A DNA stretch of 55,434 nucleotides. It comes from 2-02-FULL-66-14 sp037443705 (GTDB taxonomy: Bacteria > Pseudomonadota > Gammaproteobacteria > Burkholderiales > SG8-39). The stretch covers positions 1 to 55,434 of the forward strand of contig JBBINV010000018.1 of assembly GCA_037443705.1 (NCBI GenBank), written 5' to 3'. Numbering within the stretch: position 1 is the stretch's first letter; every line of letters begins with the position of its first letter. Position numbers and translations under genes: made by a program. This document shows, in pieces, positions 1-8,357 of this stretch. Under the pieces are notes generated by a model. The model was not told the DNA's origin and made no database searches. It saw only the letters and a program-made list of their open reading frames with translations.

Positions 1-2109
1 GTAGATCGGATCCGGGTCGGCGCCGGTAGCTTTGATAGGAGCGAGCAAAAGGCCGGGTCCGCGCCTTTGCGGGGATGACGAAACGGAGAGTTCCTTCCAA
101 AGGAAAAGCGGGGGATCGCCGTAGCCGGGGAGCTTGTCGAGACCGGGCACGATCACGGTGCCGAACTGCAGGCCCTTCGCCTTGTGGATGGTCATGATCT
201 GGAGGGCTTCGTCGCCCGCCTCCACATCGGGGAGCGCGTAAAGCCGCTCGAGACAATCGGCGAGCGCGGCGGGATCCGCGATGGCACCGGCTTCCTCAAT
301 GCGCTCGAGCTCGTCCAGATAGATCTCCGCGTCCTCGAGCTCGGTGCGGTCGGCCACGCAGGCGGGACCGCCGAGCGCGAGCCACACGCCCTCCACGCGG
401 TCGCGGAGCGTGCTGCGCTCCCGGTTTTCGATCGCGGGAGCGAGAATGCGGGTGAAGCGCTCGAAGAAGACGTTGTCCCTGATTCGTTCCCAGATCGTCT
501 GGGTCCGCGCTTTCGCGGGGACGACGGAAAGCAAGTCTTCGAGTGAAAGGCCCAACCAAGGTGCTCGCAGAATCGCGAGCCACGCGATCGTGTCGCCGAG
601 GTGCGTGAGCGCGCGGGTGAGCGCGTACAGGTCCTGGACGACCTGCCTTTCGCCGAGGTGCTCGATCTCGATCGCGCGGTAGCGGATGCCCGCGGCTTTC
701 AGCGCGGGGACAATCCCGGCGAGCGACTCGCGGCTTCGCACGAGGATCGCGGTACGGCCCTCGGCACGCTGCACGAGCTCCACCACGCGCGCGGCTTCGG
801 ATTCCCGATCGGGAAGCTTCTCCCACGTCACCGCATCGCCCGGAAGAGCACGTTTGTCCGGGTCGGGAACCTTGGGCGCGTAGGGCACGGCCCCCGAGAT
901 CCGATCGGCCTCGGCAGGGAGGATTCTCGGGAACGCGTCGTTGAACCATGCCACCAGATTCGGCTGCGAGCGGAAATTTGTCTTGAGCGTGAGCGGCTCG
1001 AGCGCCACCGCGCCGAGCCCGCTCTCCCACGCCTCGAGGAACAGTGCGACCTGCGCCTCTCGAAAGCGGTAGATCGACTGCATCGGGTCACCCACCAGAA
1101 AGAGCGTACGGCCGTCGCCCGGCTGCCAGCCGGCGGTGAGCTGCACGAGCAATTCCTTCTGCGAGATCGAAGTGTCCTGGAACTCGTCCACCAGGATGTG
1201 GTGGATGCGGTGATCGAGCGCGAGCATCAGGTCGGTGGGGTCCTCCGGCGTGCCGAGCGCGCGCAGCGCCCCTTGCGCCACCTCGGTGAAATCGACCGCG
1301 CCGCGCTCGGCGAACACGACCTTCAGATGCGCAGCGGCGCGCGGCAGGAGCTCCACGATGGCGGCGAGCGCTTCCCACTGCTCCTCGGTATAGCGCGCGG
1401 GCGGCATCGCGAGCAGCGCCGCGAGCGCTTCGCGCAGGGGCTCGGTGCGGGAAAGGGCCTGGGCCTGCTTCGAGCGCTTCTTCCACGTCTTCTCCTTCGT
1501 CAGCACCTCGCGCGCGAACTCCTCGGAGGCCCGCGGGTCGAGCGCGCGAGCCCTCTCGAGAAGGCGGTTTCTCTCGGATTCGAGGACCGATTCCAGGTCC
1601 GCCCTCGTGGGAACGGCGCCGGTGGTGCGCATCCACTGGTCGCGCTTCGCGAGCATCGAGGCGACGAGACCCGCGGCGGTCTCGACGTTGCCGTCAAGGT
1701 GCGCGAGGAGGCGCGCGGCCGGAGCGGAAAGCTCGCGCAGCAGCCGGTGCGCCGCTTCGCGATAGAGCTCGCGCGCGTCCTCCACGATCCCGGGTTGCGC
1801 TCCGAACTGCGCGAGCACCGGCATTTGCCGGGTCAACGACGCGCAGAACGCATCGATCGTCATGATCCGGAGCCGGTGCGCGACCTCGGCGGCGTCCGGG
1901 AGCTTTTCCAGCACGCGCTCGCGCATCTCGGCGGCGGCCTTGCGCGTGAAGGTGATCGCGAGGATTTCCTCGGGGCGCTTCACGGCGGACAGCAGTCTCA
2001 GGTAGCGGCGGATGAGCAGGTCGGTCTTCCCCGAGCCCGCCGGCGCCTGCACGATGAACGAGCGCGCCGGGTCGAGGGCGCGTTCGCGGACTGAAAGGTC
2101 GGCTATCAT
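1..2109 (-). CDS. UvrD/RecB-type helicase, AddA-like (partial, C-terminus beyond left edge)
   Basis: Superfamily 1 ATP-dependent DNA helicase, probably the motor subunit of an AddAB/RecBCD-like double-strand-break end-processing enzyme. The frame is open for 703 codons from the ATG at 2109 to base 1 with no stop, so the C-terminal part, where AddA proteins carry a nuclease domain, is outside the window. Visible motifs are Walker A QAPAGSGKT (residues 21-29), ITFTRKAAAEM (Ia), HILVDEFQDTS (II), VGDPMQSIYRFREA (III), LKTNFRSQ (IV) and TIHKAKGLQF (V). The partner nuclease gene lies upstream on the same strand (2675-5305), but a gene on the opposite strand separates them. Family assignment is secure. 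The AddA-like role is inferred from the neighbour. Confidence 0.93.
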   Translation of the reverse strand, partial: MIADLSVRERALDPARSFIVQAPAGSGKTDLLIRRYLRLLSAVKRPEEILAITFTRKAAAEMRERVLEKLPDAAEVAHRLRIMTIDAFCASLTRQMPVLAQFGAQPGIVEDARELYREAAHRLLRELSAPAARLLAHLDGNVETAAGLVASMLAKRDQWMRTTGAVPTRADLESVLESERNRLLERARALDPRASEEFAREVLTKEKTWKKRSKQAQALSRTEPLREALAALLAMPPARYTEEQWEALAAIVELLPRAAAHLKVVFAERGAVDFTEVAQGALRALGTPEDPTDLMLALDHRIHHILVDEFQDTSISQKELLVQLTAGWQPGDGRTLFLVGDPMQSIYRFREAQVALFLEAWESGLGAVALEPLTLKTNFRSQPNLVAWFNDAFPRILPAEADRISGAVPYAPKVPDPDKRALPGDAVTWEKLPDRESEAARVVELVQRAEGRTAILVRSRESLAGIVPALKAAGIRYRAIEIEHLGERQVVQDLYALTRALTHLGDTIAWLAILRAPWLGLSLEDLLSVVPAKARTQTIWERIRDNVFFERFTRILAPAIENRERSTLRDRVEGVWLALGGPACVADRTELEDAEIYLDELERIEEAGAIADPAALADCLERLYALPDVEAGDEALQIMTIHKAKGLQFGTVIVPGLDKLPGYGDPPLFLWKELSVSSSPQRRGPGLLLAPIKATGADPDPIY

Positions 2110-2129
2110 GGACGCGAACTGCCTGGGCC

Positions 2130-2669
2130 ATGTCGATGAGAGTCATCCCCAACGACACCATGCCCGCAATCGACGCCCGGCTCGTGGGCGGAGGGCGCTG
2201 GGCGCTCGCGCGAGAGAAGCCCGAGAGGCTCGCGCTGCTCGCGTTCTACCGCGGGATCTTCTGCCCGGTGTGCCGCGTCTGGGTAGGCGAGCTGGATCGC
2301 CTTGTGCCGGAGTTCGAGCGCCACGGCGTCTCGGTGATCGCGCTCACCTGCGACAGGAAGGACGCCGCCGAGCGCGCGGTGGCAGCCTGGGGCCTCGCAA
2401 ACCTGCGCGTGGGTTATGCGCTCGACCCCGAGGACGCGAGGAAGGCGGGCCTCTACATCTCGGAGGGGCGCGCCGTCAGCTCGGGATCGAGCGAGCGCGA
2501 GCCGATGCTCTTCACCGAGCCCGCGATCCTGCTCGTGCGTCCCGAGGGCGAGCTCTACGCGGCGTGGATCCAGTCCACGCCCTACGCGCGCCCGCACCTC
2601 GCCGACGTGCTCGCCGCGGTGGAGAAGTTCGTGGCGCAGAACCTTCCCGACCCGAGGGGTTCGGCCTAG
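2130..2669 (+). CDS. Peroxiredoxin-like (AhpC/TSA fold) protein
   Basis: Thioredoxin-fold peroxiredoxin-like protein of 179 residues, probably cytosolic because no signal peptide is seen. The motif FYRGIFCPVCRVW places Cys45 and Cys48 as a CxxC pair at the usual peroxidatic-cysteine position, followed by the family-typical stretch VSVIALTCDRKDAAE. It belongs to the AhpC/TSA-like group often annotated 'redoxin domain' or 'peroxiredoxin-like'; substrate and reductant are unknown. The ATG at 2130 is followed by a second in-frame ATG at 2136, and either could be used. It starts only 20 bases from the divergent helicase start and ends 5 bases before the convergent nuclease gene, so it sits antisense inside what is normally a helicase/nuclease operon. 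Confidence 0.85.
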   Translation: MSMRVIPNDTMPAIDARLVGGGRWALAREKPERLALLAFYRGIFCPVCRVWVGELDRLVPEFERHGVSVIALTCDRKDAAERAVAAWGLANLRVGYALDPEDARKAGLYISEGRAVSSGSSEREPMLFTEPAILLVRPEGELYAAWIQSTPYARPHLADVLAAVEKFVAQNLPDPRGSA

Positions 2670-2674
2670 TTTCA

Positions 2675-5305
2675 TCACTCTTCCTCCTCCCCGCGAAGCG
2701 CGGACAACCGCTCGTGCACGCGGCAAAGCGGCTGGAGGTCGCAGCTGCGGCAGGTCGCGAGCCCGCGCTTCGGATCCACGCGCGCATCGCCCGCGGCGAA
2801 GCCGGCCGCGAGATTCTCCAGATTGGTTTTCCACTGGGAGATGAGTGACGGCCAGTCGAGCGAGCATTTCACGCCGGGCACGACGCCCTCGTGCCGCGAA
2901 AACCCCACGAACTTCATGTCGCCCGCGCGGACCTTGGCGAACGCCACCGCGCCGATGTCCTCTTTCGCGCTCACCGCGTAGAGCGGGAGCTGCGGCTCGT
3001 CGGGCCGCTCGTCCATCCACATCCGCGGCGTGAGCCGGTTCGAGCCCTTGTAGTCGATCAGGAGGTGAGAGCCGTCGGGCAGCCGGTCCATGCGGTCGAT
3101 GCGGCCGGAAAATGCGAGATTCGAAACGCTGATTTCGCGCCGTTCTTCCAGTGCGACGACTTCGAAATCGTCTCGCTTCGCCTCCAGCTCCAGCCATTGC
3201 GCCCCGATCCGCGCGAGCCGTGCGCGCTCGAGCTCCGCGAAGCGCCCCTCGAGCCCGGCTTCCCTGACCGCGGCGGCCGCCGACCTTTCGATTGCCGGAC
3301 TTGCATCGGATCGAAGGGCGCGGCTGCCTTTCAGCTCGCCCCAAAGCCTCCTCATGAAGTCGTGCAGCAACAGCCCGCGCGCCATCGCGTCGGGGCCTTC
3401 GGGCGGCGCCTCCAGCGCCTCGGCGCCGAGCCGCCAGCGCGCGAACGCGCGGAACGGGCACGCCGCCTGGTCGGCGAGCACGCGCGTGCCGCCGCGGACC
3501 CTGGCCTGCGAGACCCGGGGTGCGGTTTCATCGGAGAAGAGCTCGCTCTTTCGGGACCGAAATATCGAATCCCGATAGCCCGGCAAGACAGGCACTTTCA
3601 CCCCGCCCTCCGGCAAGCGTGCGACGAGCGGGCTGGGCGCGATTCTCCGGTCGCCGTCCCGCTCGAAATGCGAAAAGATCACCTCGGGCGCCGCGCCGGT
3701 CCAGCCCTCCGTGAGCCGGCGGTCGAGCGCGAGCGAGGTTTCGGCCGAGGCTTCGGGAATCCCCGCCCTCTTCTGCAACGCCGCCGGGAGGAACGGATTG
3801 GGGCGCGCGGCGAGCGGCCAGGCCTCCTCGGTCAACCCGCTCACCCAGAGGGCGTCGAACTCCATTCCCGCCGACTCGAGAATCCCGAGCACGCGCACCG
3901 GCACCTCGGGGGACTCGGGTTGAAAAAGGACGCGCGCGCAGTGCCGCGCAACGGCGGATATCGCGCCCTGCGCCGGCAGGGCCGGCATCACCCGGTCCAG
4001 CCGCGCGAAATCCGCCAGCACCTCGAGGAATCGCGACCGCGCCTGGAATTCGCTCGGCTCGAGAGGACGCTCGCCCGGAAAGCCGGCCGCCTCGAGCAGC
4101 CCCGTGAAGCGCCGCGCCCATTCGCGCGGGGAGAGCGCCTTGTTCCGGACAGGATCGCAGGCCCCGAACACCGATTCGAGAAGCGACCGCAGACCGGGGC
4201 AATCTCTCACTTCCCCTATCAGCCTCGGCAGCGACAGGCGCGCAGGCAGCGTCTCGCGCAACCTTGCGTCGAGCCGCGCGCGGCGCGCGATTTCGCTCTC
4301 CGCGCCGCCGAGGAAGGGCGAGCGGAGCAAGCGGGAGGTCCTCTCGAACCCGACCTCGAGAAAACCCAGTTCGAGAATTCCGAGCGCCGCGTGCACGATC
4401 GGCCACTCGGAAAGCGGCGCGCCGAGCGACACGTCGAACGGCATCGGCGCGCGCGGCGCGCCCGGCCGGTTGAAGTCCGGGCGCATCACGCGCGAGAAGA
4501 CGCGCACGACTTCCTTGCGCCTTTGCGGGAGATCCGGGACCACGACTCCGATTCGCTTCGCGCCCGCCTCCAGCTTTCCCCTGGACCACCTTGCCGCCGC
4601 CTCCAATTCCTCTCGCGGGGACTTGAAGGACGCTCTCCTCGCGTCGGAGGTGACACGGGAGGGAACGCAGGATCCGACCCCGATTCCGTTCCTCGTGCAC
4701 GCATCGAGGAAATCTGTCGCCTGCGGCGGCAGGATGTCGAAGGCGTACGCGACGAGCGACCGCGGCTTTCGCAGCGCGGTTCCCGGCAGGAGGCCGGCGA
4801 CGAGGTCCGGAAGCCTCGCGGAGTCGATTTCGCCCGCCGTCTTCTCGCGGTATGCGCTTGCCCAGTCCGCGAACGCCTCGTGGTCCTCGTTGCCTGGAAA
4901 TTTTCCCAGCGCGCGGTCGATCCGCCACGCATGCGCCAGGCGCCAGGCTTCGGCGCATCGGGCAGCGGCTCCGGGGACGTCGAGGAGCCGGGACCGGCTC
5001 TTTGCCACGAGCTCTTCCCACAAGGCCAATTCCTGCGTGTCCGAAAGCAGCGCCGGAAGCCGCGCCCCGAGCTCGGAATGAAGGGCGTCCTCGTACAGGC
5101 GCTCGGCGAACGCACCGAGCGGAAGGATGTCGGCGTCCTCCCAGGACCGGAGGCCTTTGGCCGCCTGGAACGCATCGAACTCGGAACGCAGTACCTGCGC
5201 GAGCCGCAGGTTCGGCGTTACCACGGTGACGCGCGCGGCTTGAGCGCCGGCGAGCCGCTCGAACAGTTCACTCTTCGTGATCGGCGCCCCGGGCATGCGG
5301 GGCAT
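2675..5305 (-). CDS. AddB-like Fe-S PD-(D/E)XK nuclease ('probable DNA repair protein' family)
   Basis: Partner of the AddA-like helicase in recombinational DNA repair. The 876-residue length fits the proteobacterial 'probable DNA repair protein' family (TIGR03623 as I recall it). The N-terminus has an AddB-like helicase fold start (VTVVTPNLRLAQVL), but no GxGKT Walker A is present, so it is probably not an ATPase. The C-terminal third carries a PD-(D/E)XK nuclease (LLHDFMRRLW, then LLIDYKGSNR). This is bracketed by one cysteine in QAACPFRAFARW and three in ATCRSCDLQPLC, the pattern of the Fe-S 'iron staple' nucleases of AddB, Cas4 and Dna2. ATG at 5305; the arsR promoter region lies just upstream on the other strand. 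Confidence 0.9.
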   Translation of the reverse strand: MPRMPGAPITKSELFERLAGAQAARVTVVTPNLRLAQVLRSEFDAFQAAKGLRSWEDADILPLGAFAERLYEDALHSELGARLPALLSDTQELALWEELVAKSRSRLLDVPGAAARCAEAWRLAHAWRIDRALGKFPGNEDHEAFADWASAYREKTAGEIDSARLPDLVAGLLPGTALRKPRSLVAYAFDILPPQATDFLDACTRNGIGVGSCVPSRVTSDARRASFKSPREELEAAARWSRGKLEAGAKRIGVVVPDLPQRRKEVVRVFSRVMRPDFNRPGAPRAPMPFDVSLGAPLSEWPIVHAALGILELGFLEVGFERTSRLLRSPFLGGAESEIARRARLDARLRETLPARLSLPRLIGEVRDCPGLRSLLESVFGACDPVRNKALSPREWARRFTGLLEAAGFPGERPLEPSEFQARSRFLEVLADFARLDRVMPALPAQGAISAVARHCARVLFQPESPEVPVRVLGILESAGMEFDALWVSGLTEEAWPLAARPNPFLPAALQKRAGIPEASAETSLALDRRLTEGWTGAAPEVIFSHFERDGDRRIAPSPLVARLPEGGVKVPVLPGYRDSIFRSRKSELFSDETAPRVSQARVRGGTRVLADQAACPFRAFARWRLGAEALEAPPEGPDAMARGLLLHDFMRRLWGELKGSRALRSDASPAIERSAAAAVREAGLEGRFAELERARLARIGAQWLELEAKRDDFEVVALEERREISVSNLAFSGRIDRMDRLPDGSHLLIDYKGSNRLTPRMWMDERPDEPQLPLYAVSAKEDIGAVAFAKVRAGDMKFVGFSRHEGVVPGVKCSLDWPSLISQWKTNLENLAAGFAAGDARVDPKRGLATCRSCDLQPLCRVHERLSALRGEEEE

Positions 5306-5328
5306 GATAAGTCATGAAATCCGGGGGC

Positions 5329-5360
5329 TTGACTGATTCAGTATTTCGAGTATTATTGAA
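5329..5360 (+). promoter_or_regulatory. arsR promoter and likely ArsR operator
   Basis: TTGACT (5329-5334) and TATTAT (5351-5356), spaced by 16 bases, form a sigma70-type promoter 20 bases before the arsR ATG. An imperfect inverted repeat, TTCAGTATT (5337-5345) and ATTATTGAA (5352-5360), overlaps the spacer and -10 box and is a natural autorepressor operator. A direct repeat TTCGAG at 5345-5350 and 5364-5369 is also present. The operator role is inferred. Confidence 0.7.
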
Positions 5361-5375
5361 CTATTCGAGGTTCGC

Positions 5376-5723
5376 ATGAAGCCCGTCACCTCCGAACAGA
5401 TCGCCCGATACGCCGACATGTTCGCGGCAATGGGCACCGAGTCGCGCCTGCGGATCATGCAGCTGCTGCTTTCCTCGCACCCCGGCGGTATGGTGGTGGG
5501 CGAGATCCAGGCCGAGCTCGGCATTTCGGGCTCGAACCTCTCGCATCACCTGGACAAGCTGAGGAACGAGGACCTGGCGAGCGTGGAGCGCGAAGGCACG
5601 TTCCTGCGCTATCGCGCGAACGCCGAGGCGCTGCGCGAGCTCCTCGCGTTCCTGTATTCCGAGTGCTGCACACGCAGCCGGGCCGTCAGCCCGCGAAAGA
5701 TCGTCAACTTCTCTGCCCCCTAG
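5376..5723 (+). CDS. arsR: ArsR/SmtB-family arsenite-responsive repressor
   Basis: Winged-helix metalloregulator of 115 residues. The HTH core ISGSNLSHHLDKLRNEDL (residues about 50-67) is typical of ArsR repressors that release DNA on binding As(III). The metal site differs from the E. coli type: there is no ELCVCDL-like motif in the recognition helix. A vicinal pair Cys97-Cys98 sits near the C-terminus (FLYSECCTRS), resembling the C-terminal As(III) site described for Acidithiobacillus-type ArsR. It is followed 8 bases downstream by arsM, so the repressor most likely controls arsenic methylation plus its own synthesis. Start ATG 5376 is supported by upstream promoter elements; no strong Shine-Dalgarno is seen. 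Confidence 0.9.
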   Translation: MKPVTSEQIARYADMFAAMGTESRLRIMQLLLSSHPGGMVVGEIQAELGISGSNLSHHLDKLRNEDLASVEREGTFLRYRANAEALRELLAFLYSECCTRSRAVSPRKIVNFSAP

Positions 5724-5731
5724 GAGGCACC

Positions 5732-6553
5732 GTGAGTTCTGCCGGGATCAAGGATGCAGTGAAAGAGCGCTACGCGCGCGCGGCGCGCACCGTCGCCGAA
5801 GGCGCGAAGGGAGCGTGTTGCGGTTCGGGCCGCACGGCAAGGGCTTCCTGTGCCGACCCGATCACCGGCAATCTCTACGACGCGGCGCAGACCGGCGCGC
5901 TGCCCGAGGCGGCGGTGCTCGCGTCGCTCGGCTGCGGCAACCCTACGGCGCTCGCGCAGCTCAAGCCCGGCGAAACCGTGCTCGATCTCGGCTCGGGCGG
6001 AGGCATCGACGTGCTGCTCTCGGCGAAGCGCGTCGGCCCGGCCGGCAAGGCCTACGGGCTGGACATGACCGACGAAATGCTCGCGCTCGCCGAGGAGAAC
6101 CGGCGCAGGGCCGGGGCGACCAATGTGGAATTCCTCAAGGGCGAGATCGAGAACATCCCGCTGCCCGACCACTCGGTCGACGTGATCATCTCCAACTGCG
6201 TGATCAACCTCTCGGCGGACAAGGACCGGGTGCTGCGCGAGGCCTTCCGCGTGCTCAGGCCCGGGGGCCGGTTCGCGGTCTCGGACGTGGTCACGCGCGG
6301 CGACATTCCCGAGGACATCCGCAAAAGCATGCTGCTCTGGGTCGGCTGCATCGCGGGCGCGCTCGACGAGAACGAATACCGTGCAAAGCTCGCTGCCGCG
6401 GGCTTCACGGAAGTGGACGTTGAGCCCACGCGCATCTATCGCGCCGAGGACGCGCGCGAGTTCCTCGCCGGCAAGAATATCGATGCCGATGCGCTCGGCG
6501 CGCAGGTGGACGGAAAGTTCCTGAGCGCCTTCATCCGCGCGAGGAAACCCTAG
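5732..6553 (+). CDS. arsM: Arsenite S-adenosylmethionine methyltransferase
   Basis: Class I SAM-dependent methyltransferase that methylates As(III). I choose the GTG at 5732 because AGGAGG lies at 5722-5727; a frame extension to 5663 would run back into arsR. The protein is 273 residues. SAM motif I is VLDLGSGGGIDVLL (residues 83-96). The arsenite-binding cysteines of the family are visible: Cys40 in ASCADPITGNLY, Cys156 in ISNCVINL and Cys206 in WVGCIAGAL, plus an extra Cys29-Cys30 pair near the N-terminus. It is co-transcribed with arsR. The last 4 bases overlap the stop of the convergent gene at 6550. No arsenic efflux pump gene is in view, so detoxification here may rest on methylation. 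Confidence 0.94.
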   Translation: MSSAGIKDAVKERYARAARTVAEGAKGACCGSGRTARASCADPITGNLYDAAQTGALPEAAVLASLGCGNPTALAQLKPGETVLDLGSGGGIDVLLSAKRVGPAGKAYGLDMTDEMLALAEENRRRAGATNVEFLKGEIENIPLPDHSVDVIISNCVINLSADKDRVLREAFRVLRPGGRFAVSDVVTRGDIPEDIRKSMLLWVGCIAGALDENEYRAKLAAAGFTEVDVEPTRIYRAEDAREFLAGKNIDADALGAQVDGKFLSAFIRARKP

Positions 6554-7734
6554 CGGCCGAAGATCCCGCGCAACGCCTTGATCCCCTCCTTGACGGGGTC
6601 GGGTTGAGCGGACGCAGGCGGGGCTTCCTGCCGCGTTTCCCGTCGCGGTTCGCGGGCGGTTTCCTGCCGCCCTTGCTGTCCGAGCAGGAGCGAAGCGGTC
6701 GACTTGAAGCGGACCTTCACCGCCCACTCCTGCTCCCAGGGCACCTTCGGGTCCCTGGGGCGCGGCGGGTGCACGAAGTTCGCCTCCTCGCCGTAGGCGA
6801 TGAACTGAAGCAGCGCGCTGCCTCCCGCCTTATTCACCACCTCGGCCGGCACCGCGCACTCGGTCGCCTGCGGGGGCATCACCACTTTTTCCCGGATCAA
6901 CCGCGCGACCTCCGCGGGCGGCACGTAGTCCATCAGGCCTGCGCCCATCTCCTGGAGCTCGCTCGAAGTCCACACCAGGACGTCGTCGCCGTCGCCGCCC
7001 CAGAGCATCGCGAAGTAACCGGTCGATCCGGGGATGGCCTTCCAGTTGAATCTCCCCCCGCTTTCCGAGAGCTGCACCTTGTCGAGGAAATCGTTCGAGA
7101 GCGCGAAGCGGATCTCGGGGGAGTAGTTGCCCTTCACCCGGTGATCCCCCTTGAGGGACGCGCTCTCGGGCACTTGCTTCGCGTCTTCCGGATTCGGCCA
7201 GTCGCCATAGGTTCGGCTTCGCCCGAACGCGGGGCCGGAGGGCGCGCGCACGCCCCGCGAGACCATGCCAGGCGGCGTCCGGCCCTCGGCGACGCCTGCG
7301 AAATCGATCACCGCCGGCTGCCCGGCGCGCACTTCGGTACCACAGCCCCAGTAGATCAGCATGCGCCCCTTCGGCTTTTCCATCTGCTGCGGCATCTCGC
7401 GGTCCTCGGGGCCACGCCGCGCGGGCTCGCGCCGCGGCGTGACGAGGGGCAGCTGCGCACCCATGTCCATGCCGGGCGGGATCTCGTGCGCCGCGCGCGG
7501 CTCGCCCTGGGCCGTCTGCTGGGAGCCGAGCTGAAGGAGCATCCGCCGGCCGCCGCTCGCCTGGGCGCCCATCATGCCGCCCATCGTCGAAGCCATCGCG
7601 CCCATGCCCGGCATCGCCATGCCGGCCGCGGTCTCCACGCTCATCCAGTAGTGCGCGATCGGCGGCTTGACGACCTGGGTCTGGGCCAAGGAGACGGCGG
7701 GGAGCGCGGCGAGAACCACGGCAATCTTGTTCAT
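6550..7734 (-). CDS. Secreted hypothetical protein with Met/Gly-rich N-terminal segment
   Basis: 394 residues with a clear signal peptide (MNKIAVVLAALPAVSLAQ, cleavage likely after Ala17). Residues about 30-60 are rich in Met and Gly (MAMPGMGAMASTMGGMMG), and GMDMG recurs near residue 90. Metal (for example copper) binding is possible but is only an inference from composition. The middle part (residues about 120-330) looks globular, with a conserved-looking RMLIYWGCGTEVRAGQP and GYFAMLWGGDGDDVLVW. The C-terminus is charged, low complexity and ends in a short amphipathic stretch. I do not recognise a named domain. It begins 2 bases after the stop of the HicB-like gene, suggesting co-transcription, and converges on arsM with a 4-base overlap. 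Confidence 0.75.
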   Translation of the reverse strand: MNKIAVVLAALPAVSLAQTQVVKPPIAHYWMSVETAAGMAMPGMGAMASTMGGMMGAQASGGRRMLLQLGSQQTAQGEPRAAHEIPPGMDMGAQLPLVTPRREPARRGPEDREMPQQMEKPKGRMLIYWGCGTEVRAGQPAVIDFAGVAEGRTPPGMVSRGVRAPSGPAFGRSRTYGDWPNPEDAKQVPESASLKGDHRVKGNYSPEIRFALSNDFLDKVQLSESGGRFNWKAIPGSTGYFAMLWGGDGDDVLVWTSSELQEMGAGLMDYVPPAEVARLIREKVVMPPQATECAVPAEVVNKAGGSALLQFIAYGEEANFVHPPRPRDPKVPWEQEWAVKVRFKSTASLLLGQQGRQETAREPRRETRQEAPPASAQPDPVKEGIKALRGIFGR

Positions 7735-7735
7735 C

Positions 7736-8230
7736 TCACTCTTTCGTTTTCACGATTCGCAGATGCGATCTCGGGCTCTTCACGCCCTCGATGCCCTTCA
7801 CCTTCCGGAGCGCGATCGCGGAATCTTCCTTCGATACCGCAACGCCATCATCAATACCACAGGGCTGCCGGTCGCGCACCAGCGCACCTTGACCGAGGCG
7901 ACGCCGCTTGCCGCGGTGAGCGCGGCGCAGAAAAGGTCGGCGAGGATTCCGGCGCGGGTCACGCCGGCGGCGAAGAAGGAGTCGGTCCCGCTGTCCGGGG
8001 CGCACGGCGATGAGCAGTTCCTCGCGCACCACGTCCTTGCCGTCGAGCATCTCCTCGGTCTGCGCGCGCTCCTCGTGGAACACGAGCTCTGCGTGGCGCA
8101 GCAGATTCTCGCGCGTCTCTTCGATCGTGCGCCCGAGCGAGTTGACGCCCGGCAGCTCCTCCACGAACCCGACGTAGCCGTTGGCCTGCTTGAGGTAGAC
8201 CGCCGTGAATGCGAGGGTTCTGCGTTCCAT
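7736..8230 (-). CDS. HicB-like (UPF0150 fold) protein, reading frame apparently disturbed
   Basis: The first about 77 residues match HicB-type antitoxin folds (AFTAVYLKQANGYVGFVEEL, then PGVNSLGRTIEETRENLL), which normally end soon after a segment like VREELLIAV. Here the frame continues to 164 residues, but the middle (bases about 8005-7860) reads as an Arg-rich string with poor third-position GC. Over that stretch the +1 frame has excellent third-position GC. The original frame regains normal codon use from about 7840 to the stop (KVKGIEGVKSPRSHLRI). This suggests two indels or overlapping genes. No hicA toxin gene is visible on either side. A likely ribosome site, GGAGCTC, precedes ATG 8230. 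HicB-like fold is fairly sure; function is unknown. Confidence 0.6.
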   Translation of the reverse strand: MERRTLAFTAVYLKQANGYVGFVEELPGVNSLGRTIEETRENLLRHAELVFHEERAQTEEMLDGKDVVREELLIAVRPGQRDRLLLRRRRDPRRNPRRPFLRRAHRGKRRRLGQGALVRDRQPCGIDDGVAVSKEDSAIALRKVKGIEGVKSPRSHLRIVKTKE

Positions 8231-8357
8231 GAGAGCTCCTCCACGCAGCTTGCAGAATAGCCCTTCTGCGCTTCGGCGGAGCGAAGTTTTTGTTGTCGAA
8301 ACGCAAGCCCGGCGCTGCGTCGCCGGTCCGCGACGGAATTGCGCGCCGCAGCAGCGC

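Noticed and set aside
601..2094. 497-codon open frame on the plus strand
   Set aside because: Antisense of the helicase, whose seven motifs are intact on the minus strand.
2891..5317. 808-codon open frame on the plus strand
   Set aside because: Antisense of the Fe-S nuclease gene, no recognisable motif, low-complexity Arg/Glu composition.
7736..8357. Complete HicAB toxin-antitoxin system
   Set aside because: No HicA-like frame was found on either side of the HicB-like gene.
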